From Mycobacterium sp. Aquia_213 (GTDB lineage Bacteria; Actinomycetota; Actinomycetes; Mycobacteriales; Mycobacteriaceae): a stretch of 64,000 bases of DNA. The notes below the pieces were generated by a model. It saw only the letters and a program-made list of their open reading frames with translations. It did not search any database and was not told the DNA's origin. This document shows positions 6,974-15,294 of the stretch, piece after piece. The stretch's first letter is position 1. The number at the start of each line of letters is the position of its first letter. Where the stretch lies: contig NZ_CP113116.1 in the NCBI RefSeq assembly GCF_026625985.1, positions 3,782,001 through 3,846,000 of the forward strand. Direction: 5' to 3'. The translations under genes were made by a program, and so were the position numbers.

Positions 6974-9391
6974 TCAGTCGGCCTTCACGAAGCCGTTGAC
7001 CAGCGCGGCTTCCTCGGTGGTGAACCAGATCTCGGCAAGCGTGTCGTGGTAGAGGTCGCTGTCAGGCGTGTAGTACAGGCCGAAGCGAGGGCTCGCCTTG
7101 ATCGGATAGCCGTCGGGTATCTGGTACGGGTCTTCCAAAGGCAGGTGGATCGTCGGGCGCCCGACCGGGCCCAGTGCACCGATGGCCGCGGCCGGCGCGA
7201 AGTCCGCCTCGTCGTCGGCGTCCGCGGCCGCGTGCCGCCCGGCTCTGGGCGAGACGCCGGACGCGGCTCCGAGCGCAGCCGCAAGGCCGGATGCGCCCCC
7301 GCCCGCGGCAGCACCACCCGCGCCGGCACCACCCGCAGCGGCCGCACCGCCCGCGCCGGCAAGATCCGGAGGCGTGTGCGGCACGGCGACATCGGGATAC
7401 GCGGCCTCCGGCTCTTCGGCGGGGTAGGCGGCATCGGGATGGCCGGCACCGGGGCGAGCGGCGTCGAGTGCGGTGTGCGGGACGGCGACGTCGGGATAGG
7501 CCGCGTCCTCATCCTCGGCAGCCGGATAGCCCGCCTCCGGGTAGGCGGCATCCTCTTCGGCGAATTCCGGATAGCCCGCCTCGGCGGCGGCACCCGGATA
7601 GGCGCCTTCCGCAGCGTCGGTGTAGTCGTCCTCCGCGACGACATCCGCCGATGCGACCTCCGGCACATCGGCGCCGTCGGGGTAGCCGGCTTCCGGGAGC
7701 TCGTCGCCGTAGCCGGCCTCGAACAGGTCGTCCGCCGACACCAGCGGGATGGAATCGGTGTCGACCGAGTCGGGATCCCGCTCGTCGACCCCGAACTCGT
7801 CCCATTCCTCGTCGGATACCGGCCGCGCCGGCTCGTCGTACCCCGCGTCCTCGTCCAGCTCGGCCGTTTCGGGTGAATGCGGCCACCGGGCCAGCGGCGC
7901 GTCATCGGCGTCCCGGTGCTCGGGTGCGTGCGCGTCGCTGAACGACAAGTGTTCGGTGGAGCCATCTCCGTAGCCGGGTTCCCAGCGCGGCTCACCCGAG
8001 TCGTCATAGCCGCCGACGTCGACGTCGCGCTCCAGGTCGTAGGGCGCGCTGTTGCGCCCGGCGCGGTGCCGGCGCCACCGCAACGCGACGAACACCGCGA
8101 GCAGCACCAGAATCAGCAGCGGGACCAGGGCGAACAGGTACCACCAGCTCCAGCTGAACCACTTCTTGGCGTGCGCCGGCATCGCCGTACCGCTCGGCTG
8201 GTTCTGCCCCGACACCTGCAAGCCGGACAACAGCGGAGCCAGGTTGGCCGGGTCGGTGGAGAAGGTGTTCTTGGCGCGGTTCCACGAGATCTTGCCGCCG
8301 GTGAACTTCTGCGAGATCACATCGCCGTCGACGGACTGGTCGCCGACCGGCGCGCCCAGCTTTCCGGTGGGACCACGCAGCTTGTCCCACGCGGCCTTCA
8401 TGGCACCGCGCACCACGAACGCGCCGTGGTCGGAAGTCCAGAAGATCACCGGCTTGTCGGCCGCCGAGAACGTGACGATCCGGCTGTTGGGGCTGACGCC
8501 GCCGTCGGACTCGTTGGCGGTCGGGAAGCCCAGGTCGCTGCTGACCGGGCCACCTACCGCCTCGTACTTCGCCAGAATGTCGCTTTCGACGGCGGCCGCC
8601 CCGGTGCCCGGGCTGAAGAACACCTTGCCGCCGGCGAAGTTCTGGACGATGCCGTCGCCGCCGATCGGATTCTGACCGCCCTGCTTGGCGCCCAGCGGAC
8701 CGTTGACGCCGCCGGCCGCGCGCCAGGCCATGTTGATGGCCGCGGCGGGATCGATCGCTACCTGCAGACCCTTGAGCTGGTCGGCCAAATTCGCTGGCTC
8801 AGTGGTGAATTCCTTGGTTTTGCGGTTCCACGAGATCTGGCCGCCGCCGAACTTCTGCGAGGACACCTCGCCGTCGTAGGTCTCGTCGGAGACCGGGGCG
8901 CCGAGCACACCGCCGGAGCTGCCGAGCTTGTCCCAGGCGGCGTTCAGGGCACCGCGGACGACGAACGCGCCATGATCGGGCGTCCAGTAAATCACCGGCT
9001 TGTCGCTGGCCGAGAAGGTCGCCACTCGGCTGTCGGGTCCCGCCAGCCCGGGCACCTCATTGATGGTCGGAAAGCCCAGATCGCTACCGGCCGCGCCGCC
9101 CAGCATGTCGTACTTTTCCAGGATCGGCCCGTAGATGAATTTGGCACCGGTGGCGGTGGTGAAGTACATCTTGCCGCCGTCGAAGTCGCATACGAAGCCG
9201 TCGGCGACGGGGTAGACATCGCCCTTGCGGGGGCCCAGTGGTGAGGTGTCGCCGCCGGCCTTGCTCCACTCGGCCATGATCGCGGCTTCGGCGTCACCGA
9301 TCGGCGACGCGGAAACGGTAGGTGCCATTAGCACGATGGCCAACGCGGTGGTCGCCACGCTGATCAGCGCCCGACCGGCGAGCCTGCGCAC
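6974..9391 (-). CDS. LGFP-repeat membrane protein with acidic repeat tail (Rv2721c-like)
   Basis: An 805-residue envelope protein. The order is signal peptide (about 1-30, ending APTVSAS), two copies of a roughly 180-residue block of LGFP-type repeats (markers LGFPTINE, LGAPVSDE, LGFPTANE, LGAPVGDQ), one membrane helix at about 410-435 followed by RWRRHR, then a long acidic tail rich in AYP/GYP units, an Ala/Gly linker, and a C-terminal domain of about 55 residues (YTPDSDLYHDTLAEIWF). LGFP repeats are found on actinobacterial cell-wall mycolyltransferases and hydrolases and are thought to bind the arabinogalactan-mycolate layer. The GTG at 9391 is chosen because AGAGAGG lies five bases before it; GTG 9412 and TTG 9415 are alternatives. 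The basic residues after the helix put the acidic tail in the cytoplasm. Confidence 0.85.
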   Translation of the reverse strand: MRRLAGRALISVATTALAIVLMAPTVSASPIGDAEAAIMAEWSKAGGDTSPLGPRKGDVYPVADGFVCDFDGGKMYFTTATGAKFIYGPILEKYDMLGGAAGSDLGFPTINEVPGLAGPDSRVATFSASDKPVIYWTPDHGAFVVRGALNAAWDKLGSSGGVLGAPVSDETYDGEVSSQKFGGGQISWNRKTKEFTTEPANLADQLKGLQVAIDPAAAINMAWRAAGGVNGPLGAKQGGQNPIGGDGIVQNFAGGKVFFSPGTGAAAVESDILAKYEAVGGPVSSDLGFPTANESDGGVSPNSRIVTFSAADKPVIFWTSDHGAFVVRGAMKAAWDKLRGPTGKLGAPVGDQSVDGDVISQKFTGGKISWNRAKNTFSTDPANLAPLLSGLQVSGQNQPSGTAMPAHAKKWFSWSWWYLFALVPLLILVLLAVFVALRWRRHRAGRNSAPYDLERDVDVGGYDDSGEPRWEPGYGDGSTEHLSFSDAHAPEHRDADDAPLARWPHSPETAELDEDAGYDEPARPVSDEEWDEFGVDERDPDSVDTDSIPLVSADDLFEAGYGDELPEAGYPDGADVPEVASADVVAEDDYTDAAEGAYPGAAAEAGYPEFAEEDAAYPEAGYPAAEDEDAAYPDVAVPHTALDAARPGAGHPDAAYPAEEPEAAYPDVAVPHTPPDLAGAGGAAAAGGAGAGGAAAGGGASGLAAALGAASGVSPRAGRHAAADADDEADFAPAAAIGALGPVGRPTIHLPLEDPYQIPDGYPIKASPRFGLYYTPDSDLYHDTLAEIWFTTEEAALVNGFVKAD

Positions 9392-9938
9392 TTGACCTCT
9401 CTTCCCGTTCACCAAGCCTCCCAGCCGACGGATATGCCCTTATGTATGGCCATGCCCGTACCCTGCGGCCCCTGCGAGCGGTTGGTAACCCAAACCCGGG
9501 TTACGAACCCCACCGAGTTCGTATTATCGCCGGGCTCGCATAACTTTGCTCCAGCGAACGAGAAATACGAAGGCAATTCGCGAATATTACGAAAACGGAG
9601 ACCACTCCGATGTCGAAATGATGCCGGATGACGATCATGTCGCGACCGGCCCTGCCCCAGAACACGCCGAGGGCGGGTGATTACGCGCTCCAGGTGGCCC
9701 AGGGACATGCGCCGACCGTAGGCGGGGCGCCGGCCATCCACTCGAGCAAAGGAGCTATTCATGGGCAACGACTATTTTGCCGCAAACCCAAGCAATGACA
9801 GCGTAAGCCGACTAGTTGTGCTTGGTTCGTGTCACCTTCCGCGCGGGCATCGCGCGCCCGTCCACGAATCGTCGTTGCGTGACAGCGAGATTGGTTCACC
9901 GCCGCCGACGTTAGCCGATGGGGGTCGCGATCATGCGG
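9392..9938. other. 547-bp intergenic region with AT-rich leader and hairpin
   Basis: No convincing full-size gene lies here. On the minus strand, a GATAAT-type element near 9525 could drive the LGFP gene with a leader of about 130 nt; inside it GTAACCC (9485-9491) and GGGTTAC (9498-9504) form a hairpin. The stretch 9500-9610 is less GC-rich than its surroundings. A small ORF with a good ribosome site begins at 9761 on the plus strand and is listed separately. M. tuberculosis has Rv2722 and a TerC gene (Rv2723) in this gap, so a deletion is likely. Confidence 0.5.
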
Positions 9939-9964
9939 CTAGACCCCGAGGCTGCGCCCGATGA
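9761..9964 (+). CDS. Small hypothetical ORF, possibly a gene remnant
   Basis: A 67-residue ORF starting MGNDYFAANPSND, with AAAGGAG six bases upstream of the ATG. The second half is Arg/Pro-rich and runs into the antisense end of fadE20, which is typical of a frame read through by chance, so only the first 20-30 residues look like a designed start. M. tuberculosis has a small plus-strand gene (Rv2722) at this place. It may be a decayed copy of that gene or a leader peptide. I would not annotate it with confidence. Confidence 0.25.
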   Translation: MGNDYFAANPSNDSVSRLVVLGSCHLPRGHRAPVHESSLRDSEIGSPPPTLADGGRDHAARPRGCAR

Positions 9965-11099
9965 TCTCCTTCATGATCTCGGTCGTACCGCCGTAAATGG
10001 TCTGCACCCGGGCGTCCAGATAGGCACGCGCGACTGGATATTCGCGCATGTAGCCGTAACCGCCGTGCAGCTGCAGGCAGCGGTCGATCAGGTGGACCTG
10101 CTTCTCGGTGCAATACCACTTGGCCATCGCAGCCTGCTCGGCCGTGAGTTTGCCCTCAAGGTGCAGCGCGATGTAGTTGTCGACCATGATCCGCACCACG
10201 GTGGCCTCGGTCGCCAGCTCGGCCAACACAAATCGGCTGTTCTGGAAGCTGCCGATCGGCTTGCCAAAGGCCTTGCGCTCCTTGGTGTACTGCAGCGTCT
10301 GCTCCAGCACGCTCTCCATCGACGCGGCGGCCATGATGGCGATGTTGATCCGTTCCTGGGGCAGGTTCCGCATCAGGTAGATGAAGCCCTGGCCCTCCTC
10401 GCCGAGCAGATTCTCGGCCGGCACATGCACATCGGTGAAGGACAGTTCGGCGGTGTCCTGTGCGTCCAGGCCGATCTTGTCCAGATGACGGCCGCGCTCA
10501 AAGCCTTCCATGCCGCGTTCGACGACGAGCAGCGAAAACCCTTGAGCGCCTTTGTCCGGATCAGTCTGGGCGACCACGATCACCAGGTCGGAGTTGATTC
10601 CGTTGGTGATGAACGTCTTTGCACCGTTGAGCACATAGTGATCGCCCTGTTTGACCGCGCGAGTCTTGATGCCCTGCAAGTCGCTACCGGTTCCCGGCTC
10701 GGTCATTGCGATCGCGGTGATCAGTTCCCCGGTACAGAACTTGGGCAACCAGCGCTGCTTCTGCTCGTCGGTCGCCAGCGACAGCAGGTACGGCGCCACG
10801 ATGTCGTTGTGCAAGCCGAATCCGATGCCGTTGTAGCGCCCGGCGGCGGTTTCCTCGGTGATGATCGTGTTGTACCGGAAATCGGGATTGCCACCGCCGC
10901 CGTATTCTTCGGGCACCGCCATGCCGAGGAAGCCTTGTTTGCCGGCCTCGAGCCACACGCCCCGATCGACGATCTTCGCCTTGTCCCATTCGTCGTGATG
11001 CGGGGCGACGTGGCGATCCAGGAAAGCCCGGTAGGACTCGCGGAACAAGTCGTGCTCGGGCTCGAACAGGGTGCGCTGGAACTTGACGGCAGTGCTCAT
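9939..11099 (-). CDS. fadE20: Acyl-CoA dehydrogenase FadE20
   Basis: A 386-residue acyl-CoA dehydrogenase, the same size as Rv2724c. The FAD/substrate signature TAIAMTEPGTGSDLQG is at about 125-140. The C-terminal region has LQLHGGYGYMREYPVARAYLDARVQTIYGGTTEIMKEIIGR, which includes the catalytic-region IYGGTTEI segment. It catalyses the first FAD-dependent step of acyl-CoA beta-oxidation, probably on medium- to long-chain or branched substrates. The ATG at 11099 has GGAGG six bases upstream. A palindrome at 11139-11156 in its promoter suggests control by a TetR-type repressor not encoded nearby. Confidence 0.92.
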   Translation of the reverse strand: MSTAVKFQRTLFEPEHDLFRESYRAFLDRHVAPHHDEWDKAKIVDRGVWLEAGKQGFLGMAVPEEYGGGGNPDFRYNTIITEETAAGRYNGIGFGLHNDIVAPYLLSLATDEQKQRWLPKFCTGELITAIAMTEPGTGSDLQGIKTRAVKQGDHYVLNGAKTFITNGINSDLVIVVAQTDPDKGAQGFSLLVVERGMEGFERGRHLDKIGLDAQDTAELSFTDVHVPAENLLGEEGQGFIYLMRNLPQERINIAIMAAASMESVLEQTLQYTKERKAFGKPIGSFQNSRFVLAELATEATVVRIMVDNYIALHLEGKLTAEQAAMAKWYCTEKQVHLIDRCLQLHGGYGYMREYPVARAYLDARVQTIYGGTTEIMKEIIGRSLGV

Positions 11100-11138
11100 C
11101 GATGACCTCCGGCGAATGGGACTTGCCGCCCAACATAT

Positions 11139-11156
11139 ACCAACCAGACGGTTGGT
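11139..11156. promoter_or_regulatory. Palindromic operator in the fadE20 promoter
   Basis: ACCAACC-AGAC-GGTTGGT is a perfect 7-bp inverted repeat. On the minus strand it is followed immediately by TATATG (11137-11132), a plausible -10 element, so a bound repressor would block the promoter. The form is typical of TetR-family operators in front of mycobacterial fatty-acid genes. Confidence 0.7.
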
Positions 11157-11218
11157 CGGCAGCTGACCCCGGGCCGTTCGGGGTCAGACACTCGCCCGCC
11201 GATGCCGCCGCGTCGCGG

Positions 11219-12673
11219 CTAGGAGACCTCGTCGCCGGCGGCGCCGAATTGCCGCAGGCTCGCGGCCAGCGCCACCGGAACCCGGGCCTTGATCCGCGTC
11301 CCCTCGGAGTTGTGCTCGGCCTGCTGGACGCGACCGTCGGCGTGCACGCGCGCCACCAAATCACCGCGGTCATAGGGAATCACCACGTCGACCGCGGTGT
11401 CGGTGGGAGCGGCGAGCTCGGCCATCCGACGGCGCAGCGCGTCGATGCCGTCGCCGGTGCGTGCGGAGACGAACACCGCACCCGGCAGCCCGTGCCGCAG
11501 CTTGGCCAGCATCAGATCGCTGGCGGCGTCGGTCTTGTTCACCACCAGCAGTTCGGGCGGCGAATCCCCCTTATGGTCGGAGATCACCTCGGAGATCACC
11601 TGACGCACCGCGTTGATCTGGGCGAACGGGTTGACGTCGGAACCGTCCACGACGTGCACCAGCAGATCGGCGTCGACGACCTCCTCCAGCGTCGAGCGGA
11701 ATGCCTCGACAAGCTGGGTGGGCAGGTGCCGCACGAATCCGACCGTGTCGGTCAGTACGAACGGACGGCCGTCGTCGAACTCGGCGCGCCGGGTGGTGGG
11801 CTCCAGGGTGGCGAACAGCGCGTCCTGCACCAGCACCCCGGCGCCGGTGAGCGCGTTGAGCACGCTGGACTTGCCGGCGTTGGTGTAGCCGACGATCGCG
11901 ATCGACGGCATGTCGCTGTGCAGGCGGCGACTGCGCTGGGTGTCCCGGGCCTGCTTCATGTCCTTGATCTCGCGGCGCAGCTTGGACATCCGCTCGCGAA
12001 TACGGCGCCGGTCGGTCTCGATCTTGGTCTCACCGGGACCACGCAGTCCGACCCCGCCGCCGCTGCCGCCGGCCCGGCCACCGGCCTGCCGGGACATCGA
12101 CTCACCCCAACCGCGCAGTCGCGGCAGCATGTACTGCATCTGCGCCAGCGACACCTGCGCCTTGCCCTCGCGGCTGGTGGCGTGCTGGGCGAAGATGTCG
12201 AGGATCAGCGCAGTCCGGTCGATGACCTTGACCTTGACGGCCTTCTCCAGCGCGGTCAGCTGCGCGGGCGACAGCTCGCCGTCGCAGATCACGGTGTCGG
12301 CGCCGGTGGCCACGACCACTTCGCGCAACTCCTGGGCCTTGCCCGAGCCAATGTAGGTCGACGGGTCGGGCTTATCGCGGCGCTGGATCAGCCCCTCGAG
12401 CACCTGCGAGCCGGCGGTTTCGGCCAGGGCGGCCAGCTCGGCCAGGCTCGCCTGATTGTCGGCCGCGGTGCCCTCGGTCCAGACGCCCACCAGCACGACG
12501 CGCTCCAGCCGCAGCTGTCGGTACTCGACCTCGGAGACGTCGGTGAGTTCGGTGGACAGCCCGGCGACGCGGCGCAGGGCAGATCGGTCTTCGAGAGCGA
12601 GTTCGCCGACGCTGGGCTCGGACGCGGGACGACCAGCGGACCGATCGTGGTACGGAGTTTCAGGATGTGTCAT
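11219..12673 (-). CDS. hflX: Ribosome-associated GTPase HflX
   Basis: A 484-residue GTPase that splits stalled ribosomes. The N-terminal HflX domain (about 40-200) has the conserved YIGSGKA and CDGELSPAQ segments; the Gly-rich linker GGRAGGSGGGVGLRGPGETK precedes a coiled region; the G domain has GYTNAGKSS (G1), DTVGF (G3) and NKTD (G4). The ATG at 12673 (MTHPETP) matches the M. tuberculosis start; a TTG two codons earlier is possible. It lies in a minus-strand run with dapF, miaA and Rv2728c, the usual order in mycobacteria. Confidence 0.94.
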   Translation of the reverse strand: MTHPETPYHDRSAGRPASEPSVGELALEDRSALRRVAGLSTELTDVSEVEYRQLRLERVVLVGVWTEGTAADNQASLAELAALAETAGSQVLEGLIQRRDKPDPSTYIGSGKAQELREVVVATGADTVICDGELSPAQLTALEKAVKVKVIDRTALILDIFAQHATSREGKAQVSLAQMQYMLPRLRGWGESMSRQAGGRAGGSGGGVGLRGPGETKIETDRRRIRERMSKLRREIKDMKQARDTQRSRRLHSDMPSIAIVGYTNAGKSSVLNALTGAGVLVQDALFATLEPTTRRAEFDDGRPFVLTDTVGFVRHLPTQLVEAFRSTLEEVVDADLLVHVVDGSDVNPFAQINAVRQVISEVISDHKGDSPPELLVVNKTDAASDLMLAKLRHGLPGAVFVSARTGDGIDALRRRMAELAAPTDTAVDVVIPYDRGDLVARVHADGRVQQAEHNSEGTRIKARVPVALAASLRQFGAAGDEVS

Positions 12674-12719
12674 AGGCAATTAGCAATAGTGCACGCGAAA
12701 TCCGTGCCGTGCATCCAAA

Positions 12720-13598
12720 TTATTGGGCGTTCCACCAGTCCTCGCTAACTAGGCCACGGGCCAACAGCACCGACGGCCCCCGCAGGTAGCTGGTGGCGTC
12801 GGTGATCGTGACGACGACGTCACCGCCGGGCACGCGCACGGTCAGCGTCCCGGTGTCGGCCCCGGCGTCGGCGAGTGCGGCCACCGCCGCCGCAACCGTT
12901 CCGGTTCCGCAGGAACGGGTTTCGCCCACCCCGCGCTCGTGGACCCGCATCTGCACCACGCCCTCGGCGGCCGCGGTCAGCACTTCGACGTTGACCCCTT
13001 CCGGGAACTGCGCCCGATCGAACTGCACCGGCGCGGCGACATCCAGCGCGGCGAGCTCGTCGCCGGTCAGCTGGGGGTCGACGCACGCCAGGTGCGGATT
13101 GCCCACGTCGATCGCCAGCCCGCTGAAGCGCCGGCCACCGACTATCGCCTCGTAGGCCGGTCCCCCGCTGCCCAGCCGGTTGGCCTTGCCCATGTCGACG
13201 GTGACGTCGGCGGTGGTGGCGTCGGCGTGGTGCAGGGTGACCATCCGCGGCCCCGCCAGCGATCCGACGACGAACTCGTCGCGGGACTCCAGCCCGCTGG
13301 CGCGCAGGTAATGCGCGAACACCCGCACGCCGTTGCCGCACATCTGCGCGGTCGACCCGTCGGCGTTGCGGTAGTCCATGTACCAGTCGTCCGCACCGAC
13401 GCCGTCGGGCAGTCGATCGAGCACGCGGGCCTTGAGGACAGCACCCGCGGTGGTGATCCGCAGCACGCCGTCGGCACCCAATCCGCGGCGGCGGTCGCAC
13501 AACGCGGCCACCCGTGCCGCGGTGAGCCGCAGCTCGGCGTCGAGGTCGGGCAGCAGCACGAAGTCGTTCTGGGTGCCGTGGCCCTTGGCAAAGATCAC
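12720..13598 (-). CDS. dapF: Diaminopimelate epimerase
   Basis: A 292-residue enzyme that interconverts LL- and meso-diaminopimelate for lysine and peptidoglycan. Both catalytic cysteines are present in the expected motifs, QMCGNGVR and GETRSCGTGT. The frame is open far upstream, but the GTG at 13598 begins VIFAKGHGTQNDFV, matching the family start, and lies four bases after the miaA stop, so coupling is likely. dapA (38 kb) and dapB (58 kb) are also in this window but in separate operons. Confidence 0.95.
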   Translation of the reverse strand: MIFAKGHGTQNDFVLLPDLDAELRLTAARVAALCDRRRGLGADGVLRITTAGAVLKARVLDRLPDGVGADDWYMDYRNADGSTAQMCGNGVRVFAHYLRASGLESRDEFVVGSLAGPRMVTLHHADATTADVTVDMGKANRLGSGGPAYEAIVGGRRFSGLAIDVGNPHLACVDPQLTGDELAALDVAAPVQFDRAQFPEGVNVEVLTAAAEGVVQMRVHERGVGETRSCGTGTVAAAVAALADAGADTGTLTVRVPGGDVVVTITDATSYLRGPSVLLARGLVSEDWWNAQ

Positions 13599-13602
13599 CT
13601 GT

Positions 13603-14544
13603 TTAGGGTACGTGGCGCCAGGCCCGCAGGGTGTCCGCGACGAGGCGAGCCCGGTCGGACTCGGTCGCCGCGCCCACGTCGACCCAGTGCACCCGGTGGT
13701 CGCGCCGAAACCACGACCGTTGCCGTCGCACGTAGCGGCGGGTGCCGACAAACGTCAGCTCCTGCGCGTCACGCAAGGCTTCGGGCTCGTCGGCATCCAG
13801 TGCGGCGAGCACCTGCGCGTAGCCCAGCGCGCGCGACGCGGTGACGCCGTCGCGCAGGCCCTCACGCAGCAGGGTGCGTACCTCCTCGACCAGACCGTGG
13901 GCGAACATGATGTCGGTTCGCCGGGCCAATCTCTCGTCGAGAATTGTTGTGTCACAGTCTAATCCGACGATCGCAGTGCCCCACCGGGGAGCGCCGATCC
14001 GGGGGGCGGACGCCGCGAACGGCTGGCCGGTGAGCTCGACGACCTCGAGCGCGCGCACCGTGCGGCGGCCATCGGTGGGCAGGATCGCGGCGGCGGCGGC
14101 CGGGTCGCGGCGGGCCAGCTCGGCGTGCAGCATGCCGACTCCGACCTCCGCGAGGCGCTGCTCCCAGCGCGCCCGCACCGCGGGATCGGTCGCGGGAAAC
14201 GTCCAGTCGTCGAGCAACGACTGGACGTAGAGCATCGAGCCGCCCACGATGACCGGCACCGCGCCGCGGGCCGCGATCGCCTCGATATCCGCGGCGGCGG
14301 CTCGCTGATACCGGGCGACGGTCGCGGTCTGGGTGACGTTCAGGACGTCGAGCTGGTGATGCGGGATGCCGCGGCGCTCGTCGACGGGCAGCTTGGCGGT
14401 GCCGATGTCCATGCCGCGGTAGAACTGCATGGCGTCGGCGTTGACGATTTCGGCGCCCACCTCGCCGCTGAGTTGCTCGACGGCGTCGAGGGCCAGCTGC
14501 GACTTGCCGGTCCCGGTGGGGCCGATGATCGCCAGAGGTCTCAT
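13603..14544 (-). CDS. miaA: tRNA dimethylallyltransferase
   Basis: A 313-residue enzyme that prenylates A37 of UNN-decoding tRNAs. The P-loop GPTGTGKSQ starts at residue 8, and the DAMQFYRGMDIGTAK segment and the WFRRDHRVHWVD C-terminal motif are conserved. The product is the substrate of MiaB, whose gene is 5 kb away on the same strand. The ATG at 14544 overlaps the end of the Rv2728c-like gene by four bases (ATGA). Confidence 0.96.
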   Translation of the reverse strand: MRPLAIIGPTGTGKSQLALDAVEQLSGEVGAEIVNADAMQFYRGMDIGTAKLPVDERRGIPHHQLDVLNVTQTATVARYQRAAAADIEAIAARGAVPVIVGGSMLYVQSLLDDWTFPATDPAVRARWEQRLAEVGVGMLHAELARRDPAAAAAILPTDGRRTVRALEVVELTGQPFAASAPRIGAPRWGTAIVGLDCDTTILDERLARRTDIMFAHGLVEEVRTLLREGLRDGVTASRALGYAQVLAALDADEPEALRDAQELTFVGTRRYVRRQRSWFRRDHRVHWVDVGAATESDRARLVADTLRAWRHVP

Positions 14545-15236
14545 GGCTGCCAGGCTCCGGCGAAGTACCCCACACCGTAGGGCGCTCCCCGGTACAGCTC
14601 CTTGGCCGAACGCGGCCCCGGCTCCGTCAGCCCGGCCAGCACCTGAAAGGCGACCCGCCCGAGAATCTGGTCCGACAACCGGCCCACGGCTGCGTTGTCG
14701 CCGTTCGCCAGGGCGTCGTCGAGATCCAGCTGGGTGTCGGCGCTGCCGGGGTCATAACCGCCGGGCGCGCCCGGTGTCAGGGTGTTCGCGCCGTCGGCGA
14801 CGACCAGCACGCCGACCGGATCGGGCGCCTGGTCGATCTCGGCGCGCAGCTGTCTGCCCAAACCCAGCGCGGTGTCGACGTCAAGGCCGGCGTCGTAGAC
14901 GCGCACCTGCGCGACGGCCTCGGGCCGGGCCTGGCCGCGCAGCCAGCCGGCGATCAAAGCACAGAGCGGGAAGTCGGCCACGGACTCGGGAGGTTCGGCG
15001 GCCCGCGGCGAGAGCTGGACCCGCACGTCGGCTCCGTAACCCGCAAAGCTGCCGATCCCGTTGGGGCCCAGCACATCGTCGGCGTCGCCCGTCCCGATCG
15101 CGACCCACCGCGACGGCAGCAGCGCGGCAGCTGCCAGCACCGCCGTGGCCAGGTCGGCCAACTCGGCGGCCGCTGCCCCGGCGAGTTCGGGGACCAGCAT
15201 CGGCGTGGAGGGAACGATCGCGATGGCGCTCAGCAC
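14541..15236 (-). CDS. Conserved protein, extradiol-dioxygenase-like fold (Rv2728c-like)
   Basis: A 231-residue protein, the same length as Rv2728c. It resembles the class III extradiol dioxygenase (LigB-like/MEMO) fold: an N-terminal IVPSTPMLVPELAG segment and a central VLVVADGANTLTPGAPGGYDP segment. Metal-ligand His residues of true dioxygenases are not obvious, so a catalytic role is doubtful. The start is a GTG at 15236. It overlaps miaA by four bases and is probably co-transcribed with it. The function is unknown. Confidence 0.75.
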   Translation of the reverse strand: MLSAIAIVPSTPMLVPELAGAAAAELADLATAVLAAAALLPSRWVAIGTGDADDVLGPNGIGSFAGYGADVRVQLSPRAAEPPESVADFPLCALIAGWLRGQARPEAVAQVRVYDAGLDVDTALGLGRQLRAEIDQAPDPVGVLVVADGANTLTPGAPGGYDPGSADTQLDLDDALANGDNAAVGRLSDQILGRVAFQVLAGLTEPGPRSAKELYRGAPYGVGYFAGAWQP

Positions 15237-15294
15237 CAGATCAAACTAATCGACGCGCACTAGGTCAACAGGCCAGCCGGCCGGGCCGTTGCGG

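Noticed and set aside
9416..9530. c-di-AMP (ydaO) riboswitch before the LGFP gene
   Set aside because: Only a short 3' resemblance; the conserved GTCAGCTAAC-type core and GGGGAACC motif are missing.
9409..9768. 119-residue minus-strand frame upstream of the LGFP gene
   Set aside because: It has no ribosome site at its start, no recognisable domain and overlaps the likely promoter and leader of the LGFP gene.
11102..12748. Plus-strand frame opposite hflX
   Set aside because: HflX on the minus strand has all GTPase motifs; the opposite frame has none.
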